A stretch of DNA of 64,000 nt from Bacteroides finegoldii DSM 17565 (GCF_000156195.1 NZ_GG688318.1:230882-294881), one strand, 5' to 3'; positions 34,814-45,655 are shown, counted from the first letter of the stretch. Translations and numbers: made by a program. Notes: generated by a model from the sequence alone, not told the origin.

Positions 34814-36895
34814 ATGATAGATCAAGCTACCATAGACCGGATATTGGATGCGGCACAGATCATGGATGTCGTTTCAGATTTTGTCACACTACGCAAGCGT
34901 GGAGTGAATTATGTCGGTTTGTGTCCTTTTCATAACGACAAGACTCCTTCTTTTTATGTCTCTCCCGCCAAAGGGCTTTGCAAATGTTTCGCATGTGGAA
35001 AAGGGGGAAATGCCGTACACTTCATCATGGAGCACGAGCAGATGTCCTATCCGGAAGCACTAAGATACCTCGCCAAAAAGTACAATATCGAAATCAAAGA
35101 ACGGGAACTGAGTGATGAAGAAAAGTTTGTGCAAAGCGAACGGGAAAGCCTGTTTATCGTCAATAACTTCGCACGCGATTACTTTCAGAATATACTGAAG
35201 AACCATGTAGACGGCCGCAGTATCGGGATGGCTTATTTCCGCAATCGCGGCTTTCGGGATGATATCATCGAGAAGTTTCAGTTAGGATATTGCACCGACA
35301 GCCATGACGCTTTCGCCCAAGAAGCAATACAGAAAGGATATAAGAAAGAGTATCTTGTGAAAACGGGACTTTGTTATGAAACGGATGACCATCGTCTGCG
35401 GGACCGCTTTTGGGGACGTGTCATATTCCCGGTACACACTCTTTCGGGAAAGGTAGTAGCTTTCGGCGGACGTGTGCTTGCCAATGCGACCAAAGGGGTT
35501 AAGGTCAAATATGTCAATTCTCCCGAATCGGATATTTACCACAAGAGCAACGAACTATACGGTATCTATTTTGCCAAACAGGCGATTGTAAAACAAGACC
35601 GTTGCTTTTTGGTTGAAGGGTACACAGACGTAATCTCTATGCATCAATCCGGCATCGAGAATGTAGTGGCCTCTTCGGGAACAGCGCTTACCCCGGGACA
35701 AATCCGTATGATTCACCGCTTCACAAACAATATGACGGTGCTTTATGACGGGGACGCCGCAGGTATCAAAGCTTCTATCCGTGGTATTGATATGCTGCTC
35801 GAAGAGGGTATGAACGTCAAAGTCTGCCTGCTTCCCGACGGTGACGACCCGGACTCTTTCGCCCGCAAACATAACTCTACGGAATTCCAGGCCTTCATCT
35901 CGGAACACGAAACGGACTTTATCCGCTTCAAGACTAACTTGTTGTTAGAGGACGCCGGAAGAGATCCCATCAAACGTGCGGAACTGATCGGTAATCTGGT
36001 ACAAAGCATTTCGGTCATACCGGAAGCAATTGTACGGGATGTGTATATCAAAGAATGTGCCCAACTATTACATATAGAAGATAAACTGTTGGTTTCGGAA
36101 GTAGCCAAAAGACGGGAAACGCAAGCGGAGAAACGGGCGGAACAGACAGAGCGGGACCGACGGATTGCCGAAAGGGCAGCCTCTATGCCACAAGGTGAAC
36201 AGGCCGGAAATATGCCCGCTCCCAATGGGGATGTTCCATTGCCTCCTGAAATTGCTGAGGCAGGATATACAGAATCCCCTTTCCCGCCACAAGAAGACAA
36301 CTATGCTTCTTTTATTCCGCAGGAAGGAAAAGAAGGACAGGAATTTTATAAATTCGAGCGGTTGATATTACAGGCCGTAGTCCGTTACGGTGAGAAAGTC
36401 ATGTGTAATCTGACTGACGAAGAAGGAAATGAAATCCCAGTCACTGTCATAGAATATGTTGTCAATGACTTGAAAGAGGATGATTTGGCTTTCCATAATC
36501 CATTGCATCGCCAAATGCTGTCGGAAGCTGCCGCACACATGCATGATTCGGCTTTTATCGCGGAACGTTACTTTCTGGCACATCCTGACCCGATTATCAG
36601 TAAATTGAGCGTAGACCTGATTAATGTACGTTATCAACTCAGCAAATACCACTCCAAATCACAGAAGATTGTGACAGATGAAGAACGGCTCTACGAACTG
36701 GTTCCCATGTTGATGATTAACTTTAAATACGCAATCGTTACGGAAGAACTGAAGCATATGCTTTATGCACTGCAGGACCCGGCGCTCGCTCATGACAATG
36801 AAAAGTGCGACTCACTAATGCAACGTTATAATGAGCTGAGAACCGTACAAAGCATTATGGCAAAACGCTTGGGGGATAGGGTTGTTCTACACTAA
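34814..36895 (+). CDS. dnaG: DNA primase
   Basis: This enzyme makes RNA primers at the replication fork. From ATG 34814 it is 693 residues. The order is: CHC2 zinc ribbon with Cys37, His40, Cys58 and Cys61 ([23 protein letters not shown]), the RNA polymerase domain with YFRNRGF and FGGRVL, TOPRIM with [12 protein letters not shown] and [10 protein letters not shown], a charged Ala/Glu/Arg-rich and Pro-rich linker (about 435-510), and a C-terminal helicase-binding domain. The open frame reaches back to ATG 34766, but that codon is at the end of the terminator T-run and upstream of the promoter. GGAGATAGAAAGA precedes ATG 34814. The stop codon overlaps that of convergent folE. Confidence 0.96.
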   Translation: MIDQATIDRILDAAQIMDVVSDFVTLRKRGVNYVGLCPFHNDKTPSFYVSPAKGLCKCFACGKGGNAVHFIMEHEQMSYPEALRYLAKKYNIEIKERELSDEEKFVQSERESLFIVNNFARDYFQNILKNHVDGRSIGMAYFRNRGFRDDIIEKFQLGYCTDSHDAFAQEAIQKGYKKEYLVKTGLCYETDDHRLRDRFWGRVIFPVHTLSGKVVAFGGRVLANATKGVKVKYVNSPESDIYHKSNELYGIYFAKQAIVKQDRCFLVEGYTDVISMHQSGIENVVASSGTALTPGQIRMIHRFTNNMTVLYDGDAAGIKASIRGIDMLLEEGMNVKVCLLPDGDDPDSFARKHNSTEFQAFISEHETDFIRFKTNLLLEDAGRDPIKRAELIGNLVQSISVIPEAIVRDVYIKECAQLLHIEDKLLVSEVAKRRETQAEKRAEQTERDRRIAERAASMPQGEQAGNMPAPNGDVPLPPEIAEAGYTESPFPPQEDNYASFIPQEGKEGQEFYKFERLILQAVVRYGEKVMCNLTDEEGNEIPVTVIEYVVNDLKEDDLAFHNPLHRQMLSEAAAHMHDSAFIAERYFLAHPDPIISKLSVDLINVRYQLSKYHSKSQKIVTDEERLYELVPMLMINFKYAIVTEELKHMLYALQDPALAHDNEKCDSLMQRYNELRTVQSIMAKRLGDRVVLH

Positions 36896-37479
36896 CTCCC
36901 GTGCTGGATGAGATTCATAAACTCTTCGCGAGTCTTTGCCTGATTGAAAGCCCCCGTAAAGTCGGAAGTAGTAGTAATAGAGTTCTGTTTTTCAACACCA
37001 CGCATTTGCATACACATATGTTTGGCTTCCACTACAACCATTACACCTAACGGATTCAGCGTTTCCTGAATACACTCCTTGATTTGCAACGTCATGCGTT
37101 CCTGCACTTGCAGGCGATGAGAGAATATATCGACCACACGGGCAATCTTACTAAGTCCCGTGATATAGCCGTTAGGAATATAGGCCACGTGTGCCTTTCC
37201 ATAAAACGGTAGCATATGATGTTCGCAGAGAGAGAAGAAATCAATGTCTTTCACAATCACCATCTGACTATATTCCTCTTTGAATTTAGCGGAACGAAGT
37301 ACTTCGTGCGGATCGATGTGATACCCTTTTGTTAAACTCAGCATCGCCTTAGCTACCCGTTCGGGAGTTTTCAACAGCCCTTCCCGTTCAGCATCTTCGC
37401 CCAACAAAGTTATAATACTACGATAATGATTCTTCAATTCCTCCAAATTCGGAGAGACAATTTCTTCTTTTTCCAACAT
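36892..37479 (-). CDS. folE: GTP cyclohydrolase I
   Basis: This enzyme opens GTP to dihydroneopterin triphosphate, the first step of folate synthesis. The 195-residue protein carries the zinc site and catalytic block [20 protein letters not shown], with the second Cys in [10 protein letters not shown], plus [20 protein letters not shown]; all expected residues are present. It lies 7 nt after the SPOR gene on the same strand. Its TAG stop shares bases with the dnaG TAA on the other strand, so the two genes end tail to tail with no room for a terminator between them. Confidence 0.97.
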   Translation of the reverse strand: MLEKEEIVSPNLEELKNHYRSIITLLGEDAEREGLLKTPERVAKAMLSLTKGYHIDPHEVLRSAKFKEEYSQMVIVKDIDFFSLCEHHMLPFYGKAHVAYIPNGYITGLSKIARVVDIFSHRLQVQERMTLQIKECIQETLNPLGVMVVVEAKHMCMQMRGVEKQNSITTTSDFTGAFNQAKTREEFMNLIQHGS

Positions 37480-37486
37480 GACAGAT

Positions 37487-37936
37487 TTATAAAGGAATAT
37501 TGATCTGGTCTCTCACAATAGAAACCTCTTTAAACATACCGGTAGCTTTCAACCGACGCATCATTGCGTCCGCCTCTTCAATACTTCGGAAATCACCCAC
37601 ACGACAAAGCCAACGGGGCGAAATAAACGAAGTATATACCGACAACTCCGGAAAATACTCTTTGACTCTTGAAGCTACACGATCAGCATCGTTTTTTGCC
37701 TGTCGCGTATTATTGCCTGCATACGCCTGTATCCGGAAACCGGAAGTCTTTATCACCTTCTGTTCGCCTGTTGCAGGACGCTCCATGCCAATCAGAGCTT
37801 CAATACGGGGATCCTGGTGAATGGTCACCTTTCCCTGCCCCGGCACCGTACGCTCCAAACTCCTGATAATGCCCTGCGCCTGTGCACCGGCACCCACCAA
37901 GAGAAGCAATAGGACAAATAAAACAAGTTTTCTCAT
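37487..37936 (-). CDS. SPOR-domain periplasmic protein
   Basis: This is a 149-residue exported protein: signal peptide [20 protein letters not shown], a linker, then a SPOR domain at about 65-145 ([40 protein letters not shown]). SPOR domains bind peptidoglycan stripped of peptide stems at division sites, so a cell-wall role is likely. It is directly upstream of folE (7 nt), and probably co-transcribed for convenience rather than by function. Confidence 0.88.
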   Translation of the reverse strand: MRKLVLFVLLLLLVGAGAQAQGIIRSLERTVPGQGKVTIHQDPRIEALIGMERPATGEQKVIKTSGFRIQAYAGNNTRQAKNDADRVASRVKEYFPELSVYTSFISPRWLCRVGDFRSIEEADAMMRRLKATGMFKEVSIVRDQINIPL

Positions 37937-37951
37937 TTGATAATGAAATAG

Positions 37952-38031
37952 TTCACCACAGATTACACGGATTAATACAGATTTTCATTGAATGAAGTTA
38001 ATCTGTGCGAGTCTGTGTAATCCGTGGTGAA
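37952..38031. repeat. Dispersed palindromic repeat, copy 1
   Basis: The left arm (37952-37982, TTCACCACAGATTACACGG...) and right arm (38001-38031, ending CCGTGGTGAA) form an imperfect 31-bp stem with an 18-nt loop. A nearly perfect second copy lies at 62613-62691. It fills the gap between tpiA and the SPOR gene; there is no T-run. Confidence 0.8.
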
Positions 38032-38037
38032 AGTTAA

Positions 38038-38796
38038 TTATGCATTGAACGCATCAATGATACCTTTGAAATCAGCAACCTTCAGAGCGGCGCCACCGAT
38101 CAAACCACCATCAACGTCCGGATTAGCGAACAATTCTTTTGCATTAGAAGGCTTGCAGCTACCACCATAAAGGATAGAGGTATTGTCAGCGATCTCCTTG
38201 CCATACTTGTCAGCAACGATTGAACGGATGAAAGCGTGGATTTCCTGAGCTTGTTCCGGAGTAGCAGTTTTACCTGTACCGATAGCCCAAACCGGTTCGT
38301 AAGCCAAGATAATCTTTGAGAAATCTTCAGCAGACAGAGAGAATACAGAAGCCATCTGTGCAGCTACCACTTCATTCTGCTTGTTAGCTTCGCGTTCTTC
38401 CAGAACCTCACCGATACAGAAAATCGGAGTCAGACCGTTAGCCAAAGCCAATTTCACTTTTTCTTCAAGGATAGCAACTGTTTCACCGTAGTAAGCACGA
38501 CGTTCAGAGTGTCCCAAAATTACATATTTGGCTCCTGTAGAAGCAACCATCTCAGCCGATACCTCACCTGTATATGCACCGGAAGCCTTGTCTGCACAGT
38601 TTTCAGCACCTACACCAATCTTAGCAGCGTCTACCAACGGAGTGACAGAAGCCAAGTGGATAAACGGAGTACAGATGATCACATCACAGTTAGGCTTTTC
38701 GTTAGCCAATGCTTCGTTCAATTCTTTAGCCAAAGCGATACCCTCTTGAAGGGTTTTGTTCATTTTCCAGTTTCCTGCAACAATGTTCTTTCTCAT
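38038..38796 (-). CDS. tpiA: Triose-phosphate isomerase
   Basis: This glycolytic enzyme interconverts glyceraldehyde-3-phosphate and dihydroxyacetone phosphate. From its ATG at 38796 it is 252 residues, the normal length, with catalytic Lys11 (AGNWKMN), His96 (ILGHSERR), Glu167 ([11 protein letters not shown]) and the phosphate-binding YGGSC and GLIGGAAL loops. The reading frame is open upstream without a stop into the DoxX-type membrane protein, so as written the two form one 689-codon frame. Because the domain begins exactly at a good ATG and is complete, I annotate tpiA separately. Confidence 0.93.
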   Translation of the reverse strand: MRKNIVAGNWKMNKTLQEGIALAKELNEALANEKPNCDVIICTPFIHLASVTPLVDAAKIGVGAENCADKASGAYTGEVSAEMVASTGAKYVILGHSERRAYYGETVAILEEKVKLALANGLTPIFCIGEVLEEREANKQNEVVAAQMASVFSLSAEDFSKIILAYEPVWAIGTGKTATPEQAQEIHAFIRSIVADKYGKEIADNTSILYGGSCKPSNAKELFANPDVDGGLIGGAALKVADFKGIIDAFNA

Positions 38797-40107
38797 TTTG
38801 TTTTCTTTATTTAAAGGGTTAATAAAACTTTTTTTTCGTTCTCTACGGCGAATAACCAGCACATCCACGCCCAGCACAAGCAACAACGGGATAACAAACC
38901 ACAGGAAAACATATCCCACTGTGTGAAAATCACTTTCCAACTTTTGTTGTCCCAATGGCAAATTCTCCAGTTTATCGGTCAACACGTATTCGTCCGGAAT
39001 ATCCTCGTCACTCCACTTATTCAGAATAGTCCCGTTCTTAATCAGCATTAATCCCGGATTGGAACGCACCATCGTCTTCAGAGTTATATCATCCATCTGA
39101 CAGAAAGGATACTCTGCACCAGTCTTGTCTTTCCATAATTCGATTTGTTCTTCGGGTGAGGAAGTCAGGCAATAAAATCTGTAACCATGTTCCACCGAAT
39201 AATCATATATTTCATTAATCAAATCAATATTACTGTCATCCGCTTCCTCAATCCGGTGGGCAACCAACAGGAATGTATATCCCATATCGGTCAGGACATC
39301 TTCCGTAATATCATCTCCTGTATCCAAATCCATTATGGAAAAATCATGGATGGGCGGTTCATAGCCTTTTTCCTTAAGTACAGTACGTGTATCGACAAAT
39401 GTCCAAGTACTGTCCGGATAGTTATCCAGCGTAAATTCTTTCTTTTCGCCATTCTTTTCCAGCACAAAAATACTTTCATATACACTCGGTTTCGCTCCAT
39501 CGGGAATCGTCATCCCTTCCGATATATTCTTTCCAATCTTATACGGCCGGAAGTCTAATACAGGCAAACGGTTCAAGCAATAAAATGACAAAGTAAACAC
39601 AAAAAACAGTGTATATAATGAAACCAGCCATTCCATCTTCACGCTAATGAACCGGAACACCATCTTCCTATACCGGAACGTTCCGGCAGCCGCAAGCAGG
39701 AGCACTACATTTTTGCCAAATGTCTCCCAATTCGTCAAAACCCAAGCATCGCCAAAACAACCACAGTCCGAAACCGGATCAAAGAGGGCAAGGTACAGTG
39801 TCAGTGGCGTCATAAAAATCATCAGCATTAACGCCAATGAAGAAGCGATCGTCCTTCGCGTTCCGAAAAACAAAGAGATACCAATAAAGAATTCGACAGA
39901 AGATAACACGATACCTCCCAATAGCGGGAAAAATGAAGGGAACCAAGAAGCCATTCCGAATGCAGCCAGATAATCCTGTATCTTATACTGGAATCCCAGT
40001 GGATCAACTGCCTTTACAAATCCGGAAAATATGAACGAAGCCGCCAGAATAAAGCGACCGGTGTTCGCCACCACTTCCTGAATAATATGTAAGTTCTTAT
40101 CCTTCAA
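38797..40107 (-). CDS. DoxX/MauE-type membrane protein with thioredoxin-like domain (read in frame into tpiA)
   Basis: This is a 437-codon membrane protein. It has four N-terminal membrane segments with the MauE/DoxX-like block [17 protein letters not shown], a fifth segment ([15 protein letters not shown]), an extracytoplasmic thioredoxin-like part (about 270-385) and a last segment ([21 protein letters not shown]) followed by RRRERKK. After an A8 tract the frame runs into tpiA. One A more would end the protein at 38819; one A less would also stop it before tpiA. Thus a real fusion, slippage or a sequencing indel are all possible. The start is TTG at 40107, overlapping the DUF1599 stop by 11 nt. 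It probably handles redox or thiol chemistry in the envelope. Confidence 0.78.
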
Positions 40108-40639
40108 ATTCTATCTTTATCAATCCAAAAACCGAATAATTAATCATGTCCATGTAATTAGCGTCGATTCCTTCGGACACCAATGTGTTACCGGACAGAC
40201 TTTCAATCTGCTTGGTGCGGTAAATTTTCATCAAAATCAAGTCTGTATACGAACTAACGCGCATACTCCGCCAAGCCTCATCATAATCATGGTTCTTGGC
40301 AAGCATCAGTTCCAATGCCGCTTGGGCATACTTATCATAAAGCGTCATCGCTTCTTCATTACTGATGTCGGCAGATTCGGCATATCCCAATTCCAGCTGA
40401 ATCAGTCCGACAATACCGTAATTGACAATCGCAATGAATTCAGAACGGATTCCTTCGTCTACCAAAGTCACTCCTTTAGTTTCAATACTACGTATCCGGT
40501 TGGCTTTGATAAAAATCTGATCGGTCACCGAAGCCGGACGCAGGATACGCCACGCAGGACCGTAATCGTGCAGCTTCTTGGAGAATAAGTCACGGCATAA
40601 AGCGATGACATGTTCAAATTGTTGCTTGGTATCTTTCAT
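40097..40639 (-). CDS. DUF1599 domain protein (two-repeat)
   Basis: This 180-residue protein is widespread in Bacteroidota and has no known activity. It consists of two copies of one unit: [29 protein letters not shown] in the first half and [28 protein letters not shown] in the second (compare HDYGPAWR with HDYDEAWR). It is soluble with no signal peptide. The frame extends to ATG 40669, but a -7 box (40658-40665) lies between that codon and ATG 40639, so 40639 is the start. It is followed by the DoxX gene with overlap. Confidence 0.87.
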   Translation of the reverse strand: MKDTKQQFEHVIALCRDLFSKKLHDYGPAWRILRPASVTDQIFIKANRIRSIETKGVTLVDEGIRSEFIAIVNYGIVGLIQLELGYAESADISNEEAMTLYDKYAQAALELMLAKNHDYDEAWRSMRVSSYTDLILMKIYRTKQIESLSGNTLVSEGIDANYMDMINYSVFGLIKIEFEG

Positions 40640-40657
40640 TTTCTTCCAAATAGTGTG

Positions 40658-40687
40658 CAAAGGTAACAATAATTAAGTAAAAACAGA
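40658..40687 (-). promoter_or_regulatory. Promoter of the DUF1599-DoxX-tpiA operon
   Basis: On the - strand, TACCTTTG (40665-40658) is a perfect -7 box. TCTG (40687-40684) 18 nt upstream is a weak -33. The start site near 40650 rules out the upstream ATG at 40669. Confidence 0.65.
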
Positions 40688-40723
40688 AAGAGGGCACTCT
40701 AAATTATATTAAAGTGCCCTCTT
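40688..40723 (-). terminator. Terminator of the ndk-M23 peptidase unit
   Basis: AAGAGGGCACT (40688-40698) and AGTGCCCTCTT (40713-40723) form a perfect 11-bp stem with a 14-nt loop. On the - strand it is followed by TTCTGTTTTTA. Confidence 0.88.
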
Positions 40724-40760
40724 CTAAAGATATTGTATTACTGTTTTATAAGCAAGATAT

Positions 40761-41633
40761 TTATGAACAACGCAAGACTTGTCCGATGCGCAAAGTCGTT
40801 GTCGGCTTAATACGGTTTAACTTACAAAGCGTGCTGACCGATACACCACGCAATTTAGCGATGCGTGACAGGGTATCTCCACTTTTCACTTTATGATAGC
40901 GGATAGTGCCATCTGCCGCTTGTGTGTCATGAGAACCGGCGCGTTTCACACCTTTCGTTTTCCGGAACGTATAGGTATCGGCTACGATATCCTGTTTCGG
41001 GAAGTCGAACATATAAATCGGATTGATTGCAATTCCTAAGAAACGAGTCTCAAAATGAAGATGCGAACCGGTAGAACGTCCCGTATTACCACCCAGACCT
41101 ATCACTTCACCGGCTTTCACCAATTGATTTTCTTCTACCAACTGCTTGGACAAGTGTCCGTAAACAGTCTCCAAACCATTGTCGTGACGAATAACGACAT
41201 ACTTGCCATAACCTCTACGCTCATATTTCACGATACGTACCTTACCATCAAAGGCAGCCACGATAGTATCGCCGATATTAACCTTCAAGTCAAGACCGTT
41301 GTGCATTCTTCTCCAACGGGGACCGAAAGGCGAAGTTATCTTCGTACTCGGAGTCGGCATATGGAATCCGGTCAGGTCGATTGTATAAGTTTCGGGAATA
41401 ATAGCGTTTCCGTAAGCATGTACATACTGGTTATTCCAGTTAGGATAAAGACTAAGGGCAGGATATTCGGACTGTTCGGCACGGATTTGCTTCTGCAATG
41501 CCAAAGAGTCAACAGTTTTCAATTTCTTGTCTATCGGTGCTTGGCGGGCAATCAGGTCTTGAGAGAAAGAGCTCAAACTAACCATAGCCGCTACAGCCAC
41601 CAATCCGGTTTTAATAATGCAGTTAAAATTCAT
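40761..41633 (-). CDS. M23 family metallopeptidase with C-terminal LysM domain
   Basis: This 290-residue exported peptidoglycan endopeptidase (or EnvC/NlpD-like activator) has a signal peptide (IIKTGLVAVAAMVSLSSFS), an M23 domain at about 95-205 with zinc ligands in HNGLDLKVNIGD and HLHFETR plus YGHLSKQ, and a LysM domain at the end (about 245-289, YHKVKSGDTLSRIAKLRGVS). All M23 metal ligands are present, so it is probably catalytic. It lies 18 nt after ndk and is closed by a strong terminator. Confidence 0.93.
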   Translation of the reverse strand: MNFNCIIKTGLVAVAAMVSLSSFSQDLIARQAPIDKKLKTVDSLALQKQIRAEQSEYPALSLYPNWNNQYVHAYGNAIIPETYTIDLTGFHMPTPSTKITSPFGPRWRRMHNGLDLKVNIGDTIVAAFDGKVRIVKYERRGYGKYVVIRHDNGLETVYGHLSKQLVEENQLVKAGEVIGLGGNTGRSTGSHLHFETRFLGIAINPIYMFDFPKQDIVADTYTFRKTKGVKRAGSHDTQAADGTIRYHKVKSGDTLSRIAKLRGVSVSTLCKLNRIKPTTTLRIGQVLRCS

Positions 41634-41651
41634 TCGTTCTTGTCAAATCAT

Positions 41652-42116
41652 TTAATATTCGTCGTTTGCATACAGGTAATCAAAAGTAGCCTGCTTGTAA
41701 TCGAATATTTCTTCCGGTTTAAAAAATCTCGTTAATTCAACAGCTGCGGTTTCCGGAGAATCGGAAGCATGAACTATATTCTCTTGAAAGCTCATACTGT
41801 AATCTCCACGAATGGTTCCCGGAGCAGCCAGACGTCCGTTAGTTGGTCCCGCCAATGTACGGACTGTTTGAATAGCATCCACACCCTCAAAACAACAAAC
41901 AATGACAGGAGCTGTCATCATGGAATCTTTCACACGTTGAAAGAATGGCTTGCCGCTAAGGTGGGCATAATGTTCGCCTAACAATTCATCTGTCAGTTGC
42001 ATCATCTTCATACCGGCCAACCGTAATCCTTTACGTTCAAAGCGATGGGTTATCTCACCTATCAATCCCCGTTGAAGGGTACATGGTTTTAAAATGACCA
42101 GCGTTTTTTCAAGCAT
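41652..42116 (-). CDS. ndk: Nucleoside diphosphate kinase
   Basis: This enzyme balances NTP pools by phosphate transfer from ATP through a phosphohistidine. The 154-residue protein has the active-site His116 in ENIVHASDSPETA and the N-terminal ILKPCTLQRGLIG, where most bacteria have KPD; Cys here is a known drift in this phylum (recall). It is preceded by a good promoter and followed by the M23 peptidase gene. Confidence 0.96.
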   Translation of the reverse strand: MLEKTLVILKPCTLQRGLIGEITHRFERKGLRLAGMKMMQLTDELLGEHYAHLSGKPFFQRVKDSMMTAPVIVCCFEGVDAIQTVRTLAGPTNGRLAAPGTIRGDYSMSFQENIVHASDSPETAAVELTRFFKPEEIFDYKQATFDYLYANDEY

Positions 42117-42168
42117 AATACTCGACTTTATAAATTGGTTAAACTATACATTTACTAAAAAATTCCCC

Positions 42169-42199
42169 CAAAGGTAGCATTTTCCGATGAAACTGCAAG
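42169..42199 (-). promoter_or_regulatory. Promoter of ndk
   Basis: On the - strand, a perfect -7 box TACCTTTG (42176-42169) with CTTG (42199-42196) 19 nt upstream. The rest of the gap down to recG (42200-42339) contains only a weak CTCC/GGAG hairpin near 42258. Confidence 0.7.
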
Positions 42200-42339
42200 G
42201 AAGTCATTAACTATTTTTCAGACGGTTAGCCGGTAAGCGTGCTAATAATTGTCCCCTAAACTCCTATAAATAGGGAGAATAAGGACTAAATATGTTTTGC
42301 AACACATTTACGTAAATAAACTGTATGTTTAACCGTTTT

Positions 42340-44436
42340 TCAGCTAATGGCAGCCCAGTTAACATTCGTTTTCCGCAATGCTTTCAGTTGTCGCCACAAA
42401 ATCTCGTTCTCCGGATTCTGCGCTGCAAAGTCATGCTCTACTATTTCTTCGGCAATGGTACGGACATATTGCAGAAGTTGTCCGTCGCGGGCTATATCGG
42501 CAATCTTCAGGTCAAAAGCGACACCACTCTGCTGAGTACCTTCAAGATCTCCCGGACCACGAAGTTTTAAATCGGCCTCCGCTATTTCAAAACCATCGTT
42601 GGTACGCACCATTATTTCCAGTCGTTTACGAGTATCTTCCGTCAACTTATAATTAGTGACTAAAATACAATAAGACTGTTCCGCTCCACGTCCTACCCGT
42701 CCCCTCAACTGGTGCAATTGAGAAAGTCCGAAACGTTCGGCATTTTCAATAATCATTACCGAAGCATTCGGTACGTTTACTCCGACTTCTATCACCGTAG
42801 TAGCCACCATTATCTGTGCCTCTCCCGAAACGAAAAGCTGCATCTGCTCGTCTTTCTCAGCCGGTTTCATTTTGCCATGCACCTTGCAAACCTTGCACTT
42901 GGGGAATTCTTCGAGGATATGTTGATACCCCTCTTCAAGGTTCTTCAAATCGATCTTCTCACTTTCCTTTATCAAAGGATAAACGATATAAACCTGACGT
43001 CCCTCATCAATCTGCTTCTGCACTGAACGGTAGATGCTCTCCCGACGATTGTCGAACTGATGCACAGTAGTTATCGGCTTTCGTCCGGGAGGCAACTCGT
43101 CAATAACAGACACATCCAGATCACCGTATAAAGTCATGGCCAATGTTCGCGGAATGGGGGTCGCTGTCATGACAAGCACATGTGGAGGTTGATTATTCTT
43201 ACTCCACAGGCGGGCACGTTGCGCTACCCCGAAACGATGTTGTTCGTCAATAACCACGAATCCCAAAGATGAGAAATTTACAGTATCTTCGATAACGGCA
43301 TGCGTTCCTATCAGGATATGCACATCTCCGGTCAGCAGTCCGGAAAGAATAGCCTCCCGTTTTTTTCCTTTAATGGATCCGGTCAACAACTCAACACGGA
43401 TATCCATGCCGAAAAGCAGTTCTTTTATGGTTTCATAATGCTGATTGGCGAGTATCTCCGTAGGGGCCATCATACACGCCTGATAACCATTATCCAAAGC
43501 CAGCAACATACTCATCAAAGCAACCAATGTTTTTCCGCTTCCGACATCCCCTTGCAAAAGGCGGTTCATCTGCCGCCCGCTGCCTACGTCGTTACGTATT
43601 TCCTTCAATACCCGTTTCTGAGCACCCGTCAGCTGAAAAGGAAGATTCTTGGCATAGAATGTGTTAAATACATCCCCTACCTTCTCAAAAACATAGCCCC
43701 GATACCTTCTCTGCCTGTCTTTGGCATACCGAAGAATATTCAATTGCACATAAAACAGTTCCTCGAATTTGAGACGGTATTGCGCTCTGCGGAGCAAATC
43801 GGGGTTGGCAGGGAAATGAATATTCCGAAGCGCTTCCGTCAAGGGCATCAGATGATGTTCCGCCAGCAGTTTGGGCGAAAGAGTCTCGGGCAAAGGCTCC
43901 TGTATCTGCTGAATGACAGTAGCCATCATTTTCTCTATCGCATGGGAGTTGAGGAAGCTGCGCTTCATTTTCTCCGTCGTATTGTAATAAGGCTGCAAAC
44001 CTACGGACGAAAGTTTCAGTTCATCCGATTTGTCTATATCGGGATGCGCTACGTTGATACGTCCGTTGAACACGGTCGGTTTACCGAAAATGATATACTC
44101 TTCGTGAAGTTTATATTTGCCTAAGATGTACTTTATTCCTTGAAACCACACCAGATCCACTACACCCGTCCCATCCGAAAAATGAGCAGTCAGGCGACGC
44201 TGCCGTCCTTCACCGATAGCCTCAAAGCCGAGAATCTCTCCCTTCAATTGGATATACGGCATATTGCCATCTATTTCGTGAATGTAATAGACGCGGCTCC
44301 GGTCAACGTATTTATAAGGAAAGTAGTAAATTAAATCGTGCAAAGAGTAGATTCCAAGCTCCTTATTTAATATAGCGGCCCTCTGAGGACCTACACCGGA
44401 GATAAACTTTATGTCTCGTGTGACTAAATCGAACAT
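42340..44436 (-). CDS. recG: ATP-dependent DNA helicase RecG
   Basis: This enzyme reverses stalled forks and branch-migrates Holliday junctions. The 698-residue protein has an N-terminal wedge OB domain (PYIQLKGEILGFEAIG), Walker A GDVGSGKTLVA, the DExH box VIDEQHRFGVAQR, motif III TATPIPRTLA, and motifs V/VI in VGVNVPNAS and QLRGRVGRG, then the TRG-type C-terminal region. Length is normal. The start abuts the ispD stop with no gap, so it is the last gene of a long - strand operon. Confidence 0.97.
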   Translation of the reverse strand: MFDLVTRDIKFISGVGPQRAAILNKELGIYSLHDLIYYFPYKYVDRSRVYYIHEIDGNMPYIQLKGEILGFEAIGEGRQRRLTAHFSDGTGVVDLVWFQGIKYILGKYKLHEEYIIFGKPTVFNGRINVAHPDIDKSDELKLSSVGLQPYYNTTEKMKRSFLNSHAIEKMMATVIQQIQEPLPETLSPKLLAEHHLMPLTEALRNIHFPANPDLLRRAQYRLKFEELFYVQLNILRYAKDRQRRYRGYVFEKVGDVFNTFYAKNLPFQLTGAQKRVLKEIRNDVGSGRQMNRLLQGDVGSGKTLVALMSMLLALDNGYQACMMAPTEILANQHYETIKELLFGMDIRVELLTGSIKGKKREAILSGLLTGDVHILIGTHAVIEDTVNFSSLGFVVIDEQHRFGVAQRARLWSKNNQPPHVLVMTATPIPRTLAMTLYGDLDVSVIDELPPGRKPITTVHQFDNRRESIYRSVQKQIDEGRQVYIVYPLIKESEKIDLKNLEEGYQHILEEFPKCKVCKVHGKMKPAEKDEQMQLFVSGEAQIMVATTVIEVGVNVPNASVMIIENAERFGLSQLHQLRGRVGRGAEQSYCILVTNYKLTEDTRKRLEIMVRTNDGFEIAEADLKLRGPGDLEGTQQSGVAFDLKIADIARDGQLLQYVRTIAEEIVEHDFAAQNPENEILWRQLKALRKTNVNWAAIS

Positions 44437-45096
44437 TTACAAAAGTGCACTCCCTATTTTTAAATCGAAAGGGGTCGTTATTTTTATATTCTCACGGTTG
44501 CCTTCGGCAAGATATACAGGCACTCCCATTGCTTCTACCACAGAAGCGTCATCTGTAAAGAACGGAGTAAACTCCTGCGTATATGCCCGCTTCAATAGTT
44601 CAGTATCGAATACTTGCGGTGTCTGCACCAGTTTATAATCATTGCGACTGACTGTCTCGCTACTATTGCCGGTCAAATGGCGTACGGTTTCCACTACATC
44701 GATAACAGGAATTACAGCCTTCCTTGTCTCCGCCAAATCATAGCAGTTACGGATTACATCGACCGAGACAAACGGACGAACCCCGTCATGAACTCCCACC
44801 AATCCGGATTCCCGCACCAATGCCAAACCATTCTTTACCGAATGAAAGCGTGTCTCTCCCCCATCGGCAATGAGGTGTCCTACGTCAAAATGATATTCTT
44901 CACAAAGCTGTTTCCAGAAATCCTGTTGTTCTTTGGGAAGCACTAATATAATCTGAAGTGTAGCCTCATACTTCCGGAATGCTTCCAACGTACGCATCAG
45001 TACAGGCTTACCACCGATAGGAAGAAATTGTTTCGGAAGCTCACTCCCCATTCGCAACCCCTTCCCACCGGCGACAATAATGACATATTTCTTCAT
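44437..45096 (-). CDS. ispD: 2-C-methyl-D-erythritol 4-phosphate cytidylyltransferase
   Basis: This is the third enzyme of the MEP isoprenoid pathway, joining CTP to methylerythritol phosphate. From ATG 45096 it is 219 residues: [20 protein letters not shown] (CTP-binding glycine/arginine/lysine loop), [12 protein letters not shown], and [14 protein letters not shown]; all active-site signatures are present. The frame extends seven codons further, overlapping the DJ-1 gene, but [13 protein letters not shown] is the typical N-terminus. Confidence 0.95.
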   Translation of the reverse strand: MKKYVIIVAGGKGLRMGSELPKQFLPIGGKPVLMRTLEAFRKYEATLQIILVLPKEQQDFWKQLCEEYHFDVGHLIADGGETRFHSVKNGLALVRESGLVGVHDGVRPFVSVDVIRNCYDLAETRKAVIPVIDVVETVRHLTGNSSETVSRNDYKLVQTPQVFDTELLKRAYTQEFTPFFTDDASVVEAMGVPVYLAEGNRENIKITTPFDLKIGSALL

Positions 45097-45103
45097 AAAC
45101 GGC

Positions 45104-45655
45104 TTAGCGCTTAACACACATCGCTTCCGCCAATTCGTCTACTTTCTCTTTACCAGCCAACAGCTCTACGATAGCTAAAGCAAATTCCATAGCAGCGCCC
45201 GGTCCCATACCCGTTATAATATTTCCGTCACGGACAACGTGTTCACCGACACATTCCGCACCTTCCAGATACTGTTCGAATCCGGGATAACAAGTAGCTT
45301 TCTTACCTTTCAGCAATCCCAATTTGCCCAATACCATCGGAGCCGCGCAAATGGCAGCGATAGGCTTGCCTTTTTCCGCAAAGCTAAGAATCAGTTTGCG
45401 CAATCCTTCGTGCTTATCAAGCGTAGCTGCTCCCGGCATTCCTCCCGGCAACAACAAAAGCTCAGCGTCAAAGAAATCGCAATTTTCAAAGTTGACGTCG
45501 CAAAGAAGGGACACATCATGTGCTCCGACTACGATTTCATCCGGTGTAACGGATACGATTTCTACATTCAGTCCGGCACGTCTCAACGTGTCAACAGCAG
45601 TTAATGCTTCGATTTCTTCAAAGCCATCTGCAAAAAATGCGTATACAGTTCCCAT
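45104..45655 (-). CDS. DJ-1/PfpI family protein
   Basis: This 183-residue DJ-1/ThiJ/YajL-type protein has the nucleophile-elbow cysteine in [17 protein letters not shown] and the conserved acidic residue near the N-terminus ([19 protein letters not shown]). YajL-type members are linked to protein and nucleotide deglycation or chaperoning, although that activity is debated. It is in the operon between tonB and ispD. Its start codon is directly preceded by the octamer repeat at 45656-45700. Confidence 0.93.
   Translation of the reverse strand: MGTVYAFFADGFEEIEALTAVDTLRRAGLNVEIVSVTPDEIVVGAHDVSLLCDVNFENCDFFDAELLLLPGGMPGAATLDKHEGLRKLILSFAEKGKPIAAICAAPMVLGKLGLLKGKKATCYPGFEQYLEGAECVGEHVVRDGNIITGMGPGAAMEFALAIVELLAGKEKVDELAEAMCVKR

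Noticed and set aside
41055..41735. 226-residue + strand frame
   Set aside because: Antisense to the M23/LysM gene, whose zinc motifs and domains are intact.
43300..44124. 274-residue + strand frame
   Set aside because: Antisense to the well-conserved recG, with no recognisable motif or promoter.
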